From contig JAHBUS010000004.1 in NCBI GenBank assembly GCA_019637955.1, positions 62,001 to 126,000 of the forward strand: DNA of 64,000 nucleotides, given 5' to 3'. The notes beneath the pieces are model-generated. The model saw only the letters and a program-made list of their open reading frames with translations, did not search any database and was not told where the DNA came from. A program made the position numbers and the translations under genes. This stretch comes from Pseudobdellovibrionaceae bacterium (GTDB lineage: Bacteria; Bdellovibrionota; Bdellovibrionia; Bdellovibrionales; Bdellovibrionaceae). Below, one piece after another: positions 1-8,447 of this stretch; within the stretch, counting starts at the first letter, position 1, and every line of letters begins with the position of its first letter.

Positions 1-2658
1 GACCCGACGCTCTTGTTCGCCAACGCGGGCATGAACCAATTCAAAAATTTGTTCTTGGGTCTCGAGCAGCGCGACTACAAACGCGCGGTCAGCGTGCAAA
101 AGTGCGTGCGCGCCGGCGGCAAGCACAACGATCTCGAGAACGTCGGCTTCACCGCGCGCCACCACACCTTTTTTGAAATGCTCGGCAACTTTTCGTTCGG
201 CGATTACTTCAAAAAAGACGCCATCCATTTCGCGTGGGAACTCTTGACCAAAGATTTGGGCATCCCGAAAGACAAACTCTACGTCACCGTTTTTGAAACC
301 GACGATGAAGCCGCCGACATCTGGCACAAGCAAGAGGGCGTTCCCAAGGACCGCATCTTCCGCTTGGGTGAGAAAGACAATTTCTGGCGCATGGGCGACA
401 CGGGTCCTTGCGGCCCCTGCACCGAGATCTTCTATGACCATGGCCCCAAAGCCGGCCGCATCTCCGATCCTTTCGAAGGCATCAAGGCGGGCGAAGACCG
501 CTACGTTGAGATCTGGAACCTGGTCTTCATGCAATTCTTCGAAAAAGCGCCGGGCGTGCTGGAGCCTCTCCCCAAACCTTCGGTCGACACCGGCTCGGGT
601 CTTGAGCGCGTGACCGCGGCCCTGCAAGGCAAGATGAACAACTACGACACCGATCTGTTCATGCCCATGATCGAAAAGGCCTGCGAACTCGGCGGCTGGA
701 AAATCGAAAAACTTTTGGATCTCGAAGACAAAGCGCGCGCGAACCGCGAGCTGGCCACCATCGACGGTCACAGCGTGGCGCAGGTGCGCGACGACCTCGC
801 GGCGTTGCGGGTCTTGGCCGACCACACCCGCTCAGGGTCGTTCTTGATCGCCGACGGCGCTCTGCCCTCGAACGAAGGCCGCGGCTACGTTCTTCGCCGC
901 ATCTTGCGCCGGGCGATCCGCTACGGCCGCAAAATTTCCGAGAAGCACTCCTTCCTGCCCGTGCTCGCGCAAGTTTTGATCGACAACATGGGACAGGTGT
1001 ACCCCGAGCTCAAGGCGCGCAAAGAGGCGATTCTCACCACGCTTAAAGACGAAGAGTCGCGCTTCTTGCAGACGTTGGATCAAGGCACGCAAATTCTCGA
1101 AGACGAAATCAAACGTCTCGGCTCACAAAACAAAAAACAGATCTCGGGCGAATTCCTCTTCAAACTTTACGACACCTTTGGCTTCCCCTCGGACTTGACT
1201 CAGTTGATGGCGGCCGAAAAAGGCTTCACGGTCGACGAAGCTGGGTTCGAAACGCACATGAACTCGGCCCGCGAAAAGGCCAAGGCGTCTTGGAAGGGTA
1301 AAGCCGCCAATAGCGACGAGGGTCACTTGATCGCGCTCGCGCAAAAAGTTTTAGATCAACACAAAGCCACCGTGTTCTCGGGCTATGACGGCACCATCGC
1401 CGATGGCGAGATCGTCGCGCTCTCGAACGGTTCGGCGGACGCCGCGACTCTTGGCGCGGGCCAAACCGGCGTGGTCATCACCAAGTCGACGCCTTTCTAC
1501 GGCGAAGGCGGCGGCCAGGTTGGCGACCAGGGCGAGCTTAAAACGGTTAGCGGCACCGCACGCATTTTAAACACCACCAAGGTGAACGGCATTCACATGC
1601 ACCACATCGAAGTCTTGACCGGTTCGATCAAGGCCCATGAAAAAGCCCACCTGTCGGTGAGCAGCTCCGACCGCCGCCGCACGGCCAGCAACCACTCGGC
1701 GACGCACCTCTTGCACGCGGCTTTGCGCCTGGTGCTGGGAACGCACGTCACCCAGGCCGGCTCGCTGGTGGATGCCGAGAAGCTGCGCTTTGACTTCACC
1801 CACAGCAAGTCGCTCACGGCGGACGAGATTGCCAAGATCGAACAGCTCGTGAATGACGAGATTTCGAAAGCCACCGTCGTTCAGGCCACGACGATGAAAC
1901 ACAAAGAGGCCATCGCCGCGGGCGCGCTTGCGCTCTTCGGCGAAAAGTACGGCGATGACGTTCGCGTCTTGAAAATGGGCGATTTTTCGACCGAGCTTTG
2001 CGGCGGCACGCATGTCACCAACACCGCGCAGATTCGCATGTTCAAAATTGTCTCCGAGACCGGCGTCAGCGCCGGTGTTCGCCGCATCGAGGCCCTCACG
2101 GGTGATGGCGCTTTCGCTTACCTGATGAAGCACACGCAAGAAAACATGCGCGCACGCACGGCTGCGGGCATCAACGAGTCGTGGACCAGCTTCCTCGAGA
2201 GCAAAGCCGACGTCGCGGGCTGGATCGAAAATGCGAAAAACGAGATCAAGTCTCTCGAAAAAGAGATCCGCAAGGCCCAGAGCGGCTCGATCAGCGTCGA
2301 TGCTCTCTTGCAGCAGGCGAAGAACTTCACCGCCAAGGGCGGCAGCGCGCAGCTCGTGATGGCCGACCTCGCGGTTGAAGACCGTGACGTGCTGGCGCAG
2401 GTCACCGATCAGCTCAAGAACAAGATCTCGAGCGGCGTGATCGTCGTCGTGGGTCAGGGTTCGGGCTCGCACCCGGTGATCGTGTCGGTGACCAAGAATC
2501 TCAATCCCGAGATCTCGGCCGGCAATATCCTCAAAGAGGTCGCCGCCGCGATGGGTGGCAAGGGCGGCGGACGCCCAGATTTCGCTCAAGGCGCCGCTCC
2601 CGACCGCACCAAAATCAAAGAGGCCTTCGCAAAAGCCTCTTCATTGCTCGGAACCTAA
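1..2658 (+). CDS. alaS: Alanyl-tRNA synthetase, 5' end cut by window
   Basis: Charges tRNA-Ala with alanine in the cytoplasm. The reading frame is open from base 1 (DPTLLFANAGMNQF), which in known AlaRS lies about 30 residues from the N-terminus, so the true start is outside the window. An internal TTG at 13 is not the start. The class II catalytic core is recognisable (ENVGFTARHHTFFEML, GPCGPCTEIF, VDTGSGLERV). The editing domain has HSATH (H at visible residues 565 and 569) and CGGTH (667-671), the zinc-binding set used to hydrolyse Ser- and Gly-tRNA-Ala. The C-terminus has the glycine-rich DHHA1 signature GGKGGGRPD. Otherwise intact; it converges on the lipoprotein gene at 2744. Confidence 0.98.
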   Translation, partial: DPTLLFANAGMNQFKNLFLGLEQRDYKRAVSVQKCVRAGGKHNDLENVGFTARHHTFFEMLGNFSFGDYFKKDAIHFAWELLTKDLGIPKDKLYVTVFETDDEAADIWHKQEGVPKDRIFRLGEKDNFWRMGDTGPCGPCTEIFYDHGPKAGRISDPFEGIKAGEDRYVEIWNLVFMQFFEKAPGVLEPLPKPSVDTGSGLERVTAALQGKMNNYDTDLFMPMIEKACELGGWKIEKLLDLEDKARANRELATIDGHSVAQVRDDLAALRVLADHTRSGSFLIADGALPSNEGRGYVLRRILRRAIRYGRKISEKHSFLPVLAQVLIDNMGQVYPELKARKEAILTTLKDEESRFLQTLDQGTQILEDEIKRLGSQNKKQISGEFLFKLYDTFGFPSDLTQLMAAEKGFTVDEAGFETHMNSAREKAKASWKGKAANSDEGHLIALAQKVLDQHKATVFSGYDGTIADGEIVALSNGSADAATLGAGQTGVVITKSTPFYGEGGGQVGDQGELKTVSGTARILNTTKVNGIHMHHIEVLTGSIKAHEKAHLSVSSSDRRRTASNHSATHLLHAALRLVLGTHVTQAGSLVDAEKLRFDFTHSKSLTADEIAKIEQLVNDEISKATVVQATTMKHKEAIAAGALALFGEKYGDDVRVLKMGDFSTELCGGTHVTNTAQIRMFKIVSETGVSAGVRRIEALTGDGAFAYLMKHTQENMRARTAAGINESWTSFLESKADVAGWIENAKNEIKSLEKEIRKAQSGSISVDALLQQAKNFTAKGGSAQLVMADLAVEDRDVLAQVTDQLKNKISSGVIVVVGQGSGSHPVIVSVTKNLNPEISAGNILKEVAAAMGGKGGGRPDFAQGAAPDRTKIKEAFAKASSLLGT

Positions 2659-2695
2659 AAGGGGCCTGCGGGGGTCGCCCGCGACCGTCTTCTTA

Positions 2696-2753
2696 TAATG
2701 CGGTTAGTTGCAGAAAGGTGCCTGGCACCTTTTTGTAATGCGGTTAGTTGCAG
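2696..2753. repeat. Direct repeat flanking the palindrome
   Basis: TAATGCGGTTAGTTGCAG occurs identically at 2696-2713 and 2736-2753, one copy on each side of the palindrome at 2714-2732. The right copy contains the last codons and stop of the minus-strand lipoprotein; the left copy is non-coding. This looks like duplication of a gene tail around a terminator. Confidence 0.9.
2714..2734 (+). terminator. Palindromic terminator after alaS
   Basis: AAAGGTGCC-T-GGCACCTTT is a perfect 9-bp inverted repeat (usable as an 8-bp stem with a 3-base loop) followed by more T, making a T5 run to 2734. It sits 55 bases after the alaS stop and 9 bases past the end of the converging lipoprotein gene. The arms begin AAA and end TTT, so it may work in both directions, but the T-run favours the plus strand. 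Confidence 0.7.
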
Positions 2754-3280
2754 GCGCGTTGATCGGCGTTTTGAAGAAGACGCGAGACGAAGGCCTGCAG
2801 CTCCTGCGATTTCACTCCGCAGAGGTCCACGGGCACGTCGCAGCCGTTGGTTTTTTCGCCCAAGCGAACTTCCACCGATCCATCAACCAGAACGGCGTAA
2901 GGATAGCGGTAGCTCATCGTGCACTGCTTGCTTAAAAACTGCTCGGACGGAATCACGGGCTCACAGATCTCGGCTTGTCCCATCAAAGTTTGAATCTCGC
3001 CGCGCTCGGCCTCGCTCAAACACAAGTCTTGTCCGCGATCGGCGCCAAAGTTCAGCGAAACGGCGATCCGACCCGTCGAAATATCGAGGTCCATGGTTTT
3101 TCCGTGTTCATAGTCCCAGAGTTGCACGACCGGAAAGTCGGCGGCCGATGTCTTGTTGAACTCGGTCGGCGTCAGGGCTTCAGAATTTGAGTCGGCTTGA
3201 TCAATCTTGGACTGCGAGCAGTTCTGAAAAAACAGAATCAGCGACAGGCTTCCAAAAATGGCGATCCACTTCTTTTTCAT
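2744..3280 (-). CDS. Predicted lipoprotein, unknown function
   Basis: 178 residues. The start ATG at 3280 is preceded by GGGGAG at a usual distance, and the residues read upstream of it in the same frame do not look like a signal peptide. Residues 1-20 are a lipoprotein signal (KKK, then a hydrophobic stretch) ending LFFQNC with C21 as the lipidation site. The mature part has several cysteines that could form disulfides and no domain I recognise. It is most likely anchored in the outer or inner membrane facing the periplasm. It converges with alaS; the next gene upstream on the same strand has its own terminator, so this is probably a single-gene unit. Confidence 0.8.
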   Translation of the reverse strand: MKKKWIAIFGSLSLILFFQNCSQSKIDQADSNSEALTPTEFNKTSAADFPVVQLWDYEHGKTMDLDISTGRIAVSLNFGADRGQDLCLSEAERGEIQTLMGQAEICEPVIPSEQFLSKQCTMSYRYPYAVLVDGSVEVRLGEKTNGCDVPVDLCGVKSQELQAFVSRLLQNADQRACN

Positions 3281-3405
3281 CAGAAGCTCCCCTCTTAACT
3301 TCTTATCGGTCAGGCCCGACAAAAGATGAGGGTTCGTCCCATCTTGAGACGCTTTCACCGCCACGTCCGAATCGGTGACCGTCAGCGCTCCGAGAAGGAC
3401 CTCAA

Positions 3406-3440
3406 AACGAAAAAACCCACACCGGTCATGATGTGGGTTT
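3406..3440 (-). terminator. Terminator of the 3481-3903 gene
   Basis: The arms AAACCCACA (3413-3421) and TGTGGGTTT (3432-3440) form a 9-bp stem. Read on the minus strand it is followed by a T-rich tract, and it lies 40 bases beyond the stop of the minus-strand gene at 3481. Confidence 0.8.
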
Positions 3441-3480
3441 GATCTTGGACTCAAAACTCCGGCGGCAGGCCGCCATGAGA

Positions 3481-3903
3481 TTAGTAGATGTCTTCGGGAA
3501 GTTCTTTTTCTGCGCGGCATTTACCGAGGTGGTCGTTCGCATCGATGATCGAGCTGCGTTGATTCATCGTCATGCCGACGATGCGGTCCGAACCTTTGCG
3601 GTACGTGGGGTAAAGCGTGTAGGTGGTGTCCGCGGCTGAAGGCTCACCAGCGGGCTTGAAAACGCAGCGGCGGCTGTTGCAGACGGGATCGCCCAACAAA
3701 ACACCGCTGAACGACAAACGGCCATCCAAAACGCGCAGACCTTCGTCATCGCGAGAAACCGCGATGGTTCCGACCACTTCAATCGACTCGCCGGCGGCCC
3801 AACGGCAGCTGGTGATGGTGGTGCGAGGTGTGGGCTCCGCAGTTTCGGCTTGAGCGAAAGGGGCTAAAGCCAACAAGGCCAGAGCGAGAAGAGTTTTTGT
3901 CAT
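3481..3903 (-). CDS. Small secreted protein, unknown function
   Basis: 140 residues. The start at 3903 has AAGGAG 8 bases upstream. Residues 1-19 are a signal peptide ending in A-Q-A before E20, so the protein should reach the periplasm or outside. The mature part is short, polar and carries several cysteines (TSCRWAAGE, DPVCNSRRC, GKCRAEKE). It has no recognisable domain. It has its own terminator downstream and about 180 bases of non-coding DNA upstream, so it is probably monocistronic. Confidence 0.75.
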   Translation of the reverse strand: MTKTLLALALLALAPFAQAETAEPTPRTTITSCRWAAGESIEVVGTIAVSRDDEGLRVLDGRLSFSGVLLGDPVCNSRRCVFKPAGEPSAADTTYTLYPTYRKGSDRIVGMTMNQRSSIIDANDHLGKCRAEKELPEDIY

Positions 3904-4007
3904 GGAGATGCTCCTTCAAAAGTTCATTTGATGAGCCGCAACCTAAGCCAAAGTTCGGGACAGTCTCAAGGTCAAAATTGTCTTAAATTCTTGGCGCCTT
4001 CCGCCTT

Positions 4008-4042
4008 TAAAAACAAAGGGCCATCTCTCTTCAGAGTGGCCC
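4008..4042 (-). terminator. Terminator of the PA14-like lipoprotein gene
   Basis: GGGCCA (4018-4023) pairs with TGGCCC (4037-4042), and the stem extends inward through AGAG/CTCT with one bulge. On the minus strand it is followed by TTTGTTTTT. It lies 45 bases past the stop at 4088. Confidence 0.75.
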
Positions 4043-4087
4043 CCAGAGCAGACTTAACGGCCTCCCTGCCGCAATGTGACAGACCTT

Positions 4088-5263
4088 TTACCGTGAGGTC
4101 GTGAAGGTCACGGGCTCACTCATTGTGCGGCCCAAATCCCCGGCGATACTGACCGCCTGAACACGGTACTGCGTGTTCGGCGTGAGGCCACTGACGCGAA
4201 CCGAGTTGTTCGTGCGAAGCACCAGGTCCGATTCCGTCAGGCGCTGTTCGCCCGTTGAGACCGTGGTGATCAAAACCTGCGACGTGGCGGGAGCATCCGT
4301 CTTCCAGCTCACGTAAACGTCTTTGGATAAGATCTCGTCGACCCGAAACGCGGTGATCTCGGGGCCCTTGGCGTCTTGGCAAGGATTGTACTCATCGCCG
4401 TCGGGTTTCAAATAAAAGTTGTCGGCATGAACCGGCGCCCAGCCCCGCGCCAAGAGGTCTTTGTACGCTTGGCGTTCAGCCGAGCCCGCATCGGGATCGT
4501 GAAAGAGATTGTTCCCCTGTTGCCCGCAGCGTGCATCGCGGCCGACCACATCGCTCGCCGATGTTTTCCACATCAAAATATTGGCGATGTGGTAACGGGG
4601 ACCTTGATAATAAACGACCTCGATCGGCAGCACGGTATCGCGGGTCATGTGCACGAGCGTGTTGGTGCAGCCCATCTGCGTCGGGTGATCGCCATCGTTG
4701 TTGATCAGCGTTTTCCACTCGTTGTTGATCAGGGCTTTGAGAATGACGCCATCATCCGACAGCACGCCCAGTTCATAGTCCCCTTCGGGATCCTCGGGCC
4801 GAAGGCGCAGCACGGTCTCAAACTTCATCCCAAAATATTCGATGAGCTTGTTACCGGCATCATCGTTGACGACGTTGCTGGTCTGACTCGAAAAGCCTTC
4901 GGAGAACATCCGTGTCGGCACGAACATGTCATTGAAAAATAAGGTCTGCGACGACTTGGTCGCGCGGTCCACATAGGCCTGCGCCGAGAAGAGCCGCTCC
5001 GCACCCGGGCTCTGATAATAGAGCGAGGCCTTCACGCCCTTTTGCGGATCCGCGCCCTCTTCGCCGCCGAAGGGGTCGCAGACCGTCTTGTGCAGCGGAT
5101 TTTTATTCACGTTAAAAGCCGAAACGCCGACGCCTTCTTTGATCAGCGACTCGCCGGTCAGATCGTTGGTCTCAAGGCCCCGGGTGCAACCCGCAAGGGA
5201 CGTCAGCATCAGAACCGAAAACAGAATTCCATCTCTCATCGACCAGGCTTGGGTGTTTTTCAT
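4088..5263 (-). CDS. Lipoprotein with PA14-like and fibronectin type III-like domains
   Basis: 391 residues. A signal peptide with lipobox LAGC (C26) predicts a lipid-anchored protein. Residues about 75-245 resemble a PA14/fibro-slime module (EGDYELGVLSDDGVILKAL, then PIEVVYYQGPRYHI), a beta-barrel fold often linked to carbohydrate binding. Residues about 300-391 look like one fibronectin type III domain ending in the usual N-T-Q-Y-R-V-Q-A strand. A role in surface adhesion is inferred. The start is uncertain: ATG 5263 has only AGGAT close to it, and an in-frame ATG at 5239 would also leave a good signal peptide (lipobox C18). Confidence 0.7.
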   Translation of the reverse strand: MKNTQAWSMRDGILFSVLMLTSLAGCTRGLETNDLTGESLIKEGVGVSAFNVNKNPLHKTVCDPFGGEEGADPQKGVKASLYYQSPGAERLFSAQAYVDRATKSSQTLFFNDMFVPTRMFSEGFSSQTSNVVNDDAGNKLIEYFGMKFETVLRLRPEDPEGDYELGVLSDDGVILKALINNEWKTLINNDGDHPTQMGCTNTLVHMTRDTVLPIEVVYYQGPRYHIANILMWKTSASDVVGRDARCGQQGNNLFHDPDAGSAERQAYKDLLARGWAPVHADNFYLKPDGDEYNPCQDAKGPEITAFRVDEILSKDVYVSWKTDAPATSQVLITTVSTGEQRLTESDLVLRTNNSVRVSGLTPNTQYRVQAVSIAGDLGRTMSEPVTFTTSR

Positions 5264-5399
5264 ATCCTGATCTTAGAAGCGGGTTTTGGCACCCGCTACA
5301 AAATCTCACCCGGCGAATCACCCTGTGACGGGAGAGACGCGCCAGTCCTGGATTCTCAAAGTTAATGTCGAACATGTCGACGTCCACCTGAACGCCAAA

Positions 5400-5431
5400 A
5401 AAACAAAAACCCGAGCTTTCGGCTCGGGTTT
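5400..5431 (-). terminator. Terminator of the rplM-rpsI unit
   Basis: AAACCCGAGC (5407-5416) and GCTCGGGTTT (5422-5431) form a 10-bp stem with a 5-base loop. On the minus strand it is followed by T5GT7. It lies 30 bases past the rpsI stop. Confidence 0.9.
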
Positions 5432-5461
5432 CTGATTCCAAATCGCCATCGCGATTCGATA

Positions 5462-5857
5462 TTAACGTTTCGAGTATTGGTAGCGACGACGAGCGCCTGC
5501 GCGACCGTACTTCTTACGCTCAACTTCACGAGGATCGCGAGTGAGGAAGCCGGCTTTTTTCAAAGCGGGGCGCAGAGCGGGGTCGAAAGCCGTCAGCGCA
5601 CGGGCGATGCCGAGACGGATCGCACCGGTTTGACCGTTTTCGCCACCACCAGCAACGGTGATGTAAGCGTCGAATTTATCAACCATGTTGGTGACGTCGA
5701 AGGGCTGAGCCACAACCATTTTCGATTGCATACGCTTGAGGTACTCTTCGGCCTTGATGCCGTTGATTTCCATGTTGCCTTTACCGGGCTTCATGAACAC
5801 ACGTGCCGAGCTCGTTTTGCGACGTCCAGTTGCGTAGAACACTTTTTCAGCTGCCAT
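5462..5857 (-). CDS. rpsI: 30S ribosomal protein S9
   Basis: 131 residues, normal for bacterial uS9. It starts [15 protein letters not shown] and ends with the basic tail [14 protein letters not shown], which in known ribosomes reaches the P-site tRNA. It follows rplM by 8 bases in the standard rplM-rpsI order, and a strong terminator follows. Cytoplasmic, part of the small subunit head. Confidence 0.98.
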   Translation of the reverse strand: MAAEKVFYATGRRKTSSARVFMKPGKGNMEINGIKAEEYLKRMQSKMVVAQPFDVTNMVDKFDAYITVAGGGENGQTGAIRLGIARALTAFDPALRPALKKAGFLTRDPREVERKKYGRAGARRRYQYSKR

Positions 5858-5865
5858 AGATCACC

Positions 5866-6309
5866 TTATTTTTTCTTCGAGGGAAGAGTGTAAGCTTGAG
5901 GTTTTTGAGCCGCGTGATCGTGCTCTGCACCTTTGAACAATTTCATTTTCTTCATCAAGTCGCGCGACAGTTTGTTGGTCGGGAGCATTCCACGAACAGC
6001 TTCGTGGATGATGAAAGTCGAGTCTTCAGTTTGCATTTGAGCAGCTGTCTTCTCTTTCAACGATCCGAAGAAACGCGAGTGGCGGAAGTAAGTTTTGGTG
6101 TTCAATTTGTCACCAGTGAGTTGCATTTTGTCGGTGTTGATCACGACAACGAAATCACCAGCATCCGTGTGAGGAGTGAACGTCGGTTTGTGTTTACCAC
6201 GCAGCAAAGTTGCCAGGGTTGTCGCCAAGCGACCGACACGTTGATCAGCGGCATCGACGATCCACCAATTACGTTCAGCTTCCTCTTTTTTAGCCATCCA
6301 AGTTTTCAT
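5866..6309 (-). CDS. rplM: 50S ribosomal protein L13
   Basis: 147 residues. The start was chosen at ATG 6309 (MKTWMAKKEEAERNWWIVDA), because this matches the family N-terminus and GGAG lies just upstream; the frame stays open further upstream but that part is not L13-like. Core motifs include RGKHKPTFTPHTDAGDFVVV and the MLPTNKLSRDLMKKMKLF region. It is an early-assembly protein of the large subunit. It is co-directional with truA (44-base gap) and probably co-transcribed with rpsI. Confidence 0.97.
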   Translation of the reverse strand: MKTWMAKKEEAERNWWIVDAADQRVGRLATTLATLLRGKHKPTFTPHTDAGDFVVVINTDKMQLTGDKLNTKTYFRHSRFFGSLKEKTAAQMQTEDSTFIIHEAVRGMLPTNKLSRDLMKKMKLFKGAEHDHAAQKPQAYTLPSKKK

Positions 6310-6353
6310 CGGAACTCCAGTACCCAGTACATATATAAAAGCGAACGCCCGTT

Positions 6354-7145
6354 TTAGAGTTTTCGGCACTGACTGTCAAGTGCCTTGGGATAATACACCC
6401 GCCTCAAAAACAGGCCCTGTGCGGGCGCGGCAGGCCCGGATTTTTGCCGGTCGCGATATTCAATCATTTCTTTAATCTTTTCAACGGGTTGGCCTTTTTG
6501 GACCAACTCCACCTGGGTGCCGACCATGTTGCGGACCATCTGTTTCATGAATCCGCTGCCGGTCACCTCAAACTCCAAAAGCCCCGGCCGGCGCCAGCTC
6601 CAGCGGGCCACGTGGATGGTCCGAACCGTGTGTTTGACCTCGGTTCCGACCGATTTGAAGCTGGCAAAGTCCTGCTCCCCCACCAGGTGCGCGGCCAAGG
6701 CATTGAGCTTGTCGATATCGAGATCGCGGCGGATCCACCAGGAGTAACGCGCGAGCAGCGCGGGCGGCCGGTGGTGATTCCAGATCCAGTACTTGTATGT
6801 CTTCTTGTAAGCCGAGATCGTCGAGTGAAATTGACGGGGCGCGAGCCACACCGCTTTGGGTGAAATGCTGTCAGGCAAGTGGCCGCGAAGAGCCCAGCAG
6901 AGATCCTTCGGAATTTTGCGGTCCTCGGGAATGTCGAAGTGGCAAACCTGTCCGACGGCGTGAACACCCGCATCGGTACGGCCCGAAGCCGAGAGATCGA
7001 TCGGCGTGCGAAAGATTTGTTCGAGGGCTTTTTCGAGAGTTTCTTGAAGGCTGGGCTTTTCGGGCGCGTGCTTGTGCGCCATCTGCTTCTGCCAACCGCA
7101 GAAGTCCGTCCCGTCGTATGATACCAGCATTCGAATTCGTGCCAT
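6354..7145 (-). CDS. truA: tRNA pseudouridine synthase A
   Basis: 263 residues, typical size. Converts uridines 38-40 of the tRNA anticodon arm to pseudouridine. The catalytic aspartate is D58 in SASGRTDAGVHAVGQ; the N-terminal YDGTDFCGWQKQ and the conserved TGSGFMKQMVRNMVG motif are present. No Shine-Dalgarno sequence precedes ATG 7145. Instead a promoter-like pair ends 8 bases upstream. It is followed by rplM and rpsI on the same strand, so the three may form a translation operon. Confidence 0.97.
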   Translation of the reverse strand: MARIRMLVSYDGTDFCGWQKQMAHKHAPEKPSLQETLEKALEQIFRTPIDLSASGRTDAGVHAVGQVCHFDIPEDRKIPKDLCWALRGHLPDSISPKAVWLAPRQFHSTISAYKKTYKYWIWNHHRPPALLARYSWWIRRDLDIDKLNALAAHLVGEQDFASFKSVGTEVKHTVRTIHVARWSWRRPGLLEFEVTGSGFMKQMVRNMVGTQVELVQKGQPVEKIKEMIEYRDRQKSGPAAPAQGLFLRRVYYPKALDSQCRKL

Positions 7146-7153
7146 GAAGGCGG

Positions 7154-7182
7154 AATTTGAAGAACAATCGAGTGTTCGTCAA
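7154..7182 (-). promoter_or_regulatory. Candidate leaderless promoter of truA
   Basis: On the minus strand: TTGACG (7177-7182), 17 bases, CAAATT (7154-7159), then 8 bases to the truA ATG. The -35 box is strong and the -10 box weak. No Shine-Dalgarno sequence is present. Confidence 0.45.
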
Positions 7183-7202
7183 GATCCGAAGGGCACCGAG
7201 AA

Positions 7203-7233
7203 AAAAACAAAGGCGCAGCCCAATGCCGCGCCT
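7203..7233 (-). terminator. Minus-strand terminator in the 7146-7577 gap
   Basis: AGGCGC (7211-7216) pairs with GCGCCT (7228-7233) around an 11-base loop. On the minus strand it is followed by TTTG and T7. It ends a transcript entering from higher coordinates, either the 7578-9931 genes or a short transcript covering 7252-7347. Confidence 0.7.
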
Positions 7234-7251
7234 CTTTTAAGCTGAAGGTAT

Positions 7252-7347
7252 TTATTGGACCACAGCCGCGTTAGCGCGGGGGGCCTCGCTCCGCCTCACA
7301 AGCCAATTCCAGCAAAGTGCAGAACCTTCGGTATACTTCCACCACAC
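7252..7347 (-). CDS. Possible 31-residue tryptophan-rich peptide
   Basis: GTG at 7347 opens a 31-codon frame ending TAA at 7252. The peptide begins VWWKYTEGSALCWNWL and has four tryptophans (two adjacent) and several arginines. AGGAGG lies only 2 bases before the GTG, closer than usual, so either the peptide is poorly translated or the true start differs. A minus-strand terminator follows 18 bases later. I do not recognise the peptide. A regulatory leader peptide, a small membrane-active peptide or a non-coding RNA are all possible. Confidence 0.3.
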   Translation of the reverse strand: MWWKYTEGSALCWNWLVRRSEAPRANAAVVQ

Positions 7348-7577
7348 GTCCTCCTCGAAGTTTTGTCACTCGCTACTCCTGGCCAGGGTCTCTTCAGAGA
7401 CGAACGAACATGACAGGGTACTTTTCGGACGAAGGTCTAGTTTCTAAAGCCCCCGGACGTCGATTTTTTCGGTTCTTAAAACGGGGCGCGCGAACCCACC
7501 GGAATCTTGGGGGATTCTCATCGCGATAAAATGCGGTGACCAAGGATTGCTCAGCCCGCGCGTGGCGGGGCTTCGAT
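7348..7577. other. Non-coding stretch with small hairpins
   Basis: Part of the only gene-free gap over 300 bases (7146-7577). It holds a short perfect hairpin GTCTC-TTCA-GAGAC at 7388-7401, a palindrome CCTGGCCAGG next to it, and GAATC/GATTC around 7502-7517. I found no convincing ORF, tRNA, SRP RNA, RNase P or tmRNA signature. It may be the leader or body of a short minus-strand transcript ending at 7203-7233. Confidence 0.4.
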
Positions 7578-8447
7578 TTAGTAGTCCATGGTCACGCCGA
7601 GCGTGACCATTTGGTTGGAGAAATCGAGGTTTTGATCGAGGCCCTGCATCGCACGGGCTTCGAGCGTGAGCCACATGTCGGCGATGCCGTACTCGCGGTC
7701 CATGGTAAACGCGCTTTGCGGGTCCAATCTTGAGATCGAGACGTGGATGCCGCCGCCCCCGCCCACCGCGAAGGTGCCGGCGAATTTCACGGGCGAGTCG
7801 TCATCGCGCTTCTCGGCCAACCCGTAATAGGTGCCGCCGCCATTGACGAACGGAACCACCCATTGGCGGCGCACGTACTCAAACCGGTAAATCGCAAACG
7901 CGGTCATGGGGATGATGAAAATCGTGTACTTCTCTTCGGCCGGAGGTCCGCTCTCGAGCGTGCCGTTCCCGGTCGCGGTCGCGAACCCACCGCCGAGCTG
8001 CACGCCCAACGAGCCAAAGCTCTGAAACGGCATCCACTCGTACTCACCTTGCAGTGCGAACAGATTGGCGCTGCCGTACATCGACTTGTAGGTCAGACCG
8101 TTGGCCCGCCCCTGAATGATCGGCGGGGTCATCGCCCCCACGCGAAAGCTCATCGCTTGCGATTTGGGTTTTAAAGACGTGCGGTACTGGTACGACCCGT
8201 CTTTATTGATGCGCATGAGGCCCTTGGCCGCGCCCGGATGCGGAACCTTCATCACTCCGCCCTGCACCGGGCCCGGAGGGCGGCGGTACTGGTCTTTGCG
8301 GGCCGCATCCTCTTCGGGCCCCAGATCCACCCCGTAAGTCGATGACTGTTCGGCCTCTTGAGCGGGCGCGCGTTTGGTTTTGACCTCTTGCGCGTGGGCG
8401 GCGAATGAGAGCGCGATCAACGCGCTCATGAGAATTTGAGTCTTCAT
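7578..8447 (-). CDS. Predicted outer-membrane beta-barrel protein
   Basis: 289 residues from ATG 8447, where a clean signal peptide begins (MKTQILMSALIALSFAAHAQ, cut near residue 19). After a polar, proline-rich segment (about residues 30-80) the protein alternates short hydrophobic and aromatic strands with glycines and ends in an aromatic residue (GVTMDY), as barrel proteins do. The start codon overlaps the stop of the upstream CFI-box-CTERM gene in ATGA, so the two are translationally coupled and probably act together. Function is unknown; anchoring or export of the partner is a guess. Confidence 0.7.
   Translation of the reverse strand: MKTQILMSALIALSFAAHAQEVKTKRAPAQEAEQSSTYGVDLGPEEDAARKDQYRRPPGPVQGGVMKVPHPGAAKGLMRINKDGSYQYRTSLKPKSQAMSFRVGAMTPPIIQGRANGLTYKSMYGSANLFALQGEYEWMPFQSFGSLGVQLGGGFATATGNGTLESGPPAEEKYTIFIIPMTAFAIYRFEYVRRQWVVPFVNGGGTYYGLAEKRDDDSPVKFAGTFAVGGGGGIHVSISRLDPQSAFTMDREYGIADMWLTLEARAMQGLDQNLDFSNQMVTLGVTMDY

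Noticed and set aside
1567-2589. 340-codon open frame antisense to alaS
   Set aside because: No motif, fully inside alaS, Arg/Ala/Val-rich shadow.
7146-7577. Search for tmRNA, RNase P RNA, SRP RNA or tRNA in the largest gap
   Set aside because: No tag-peptide frame with CCA end, no GGAAGGAAGCAGC-type SRP core and no T-loop motif could be found on either strand.
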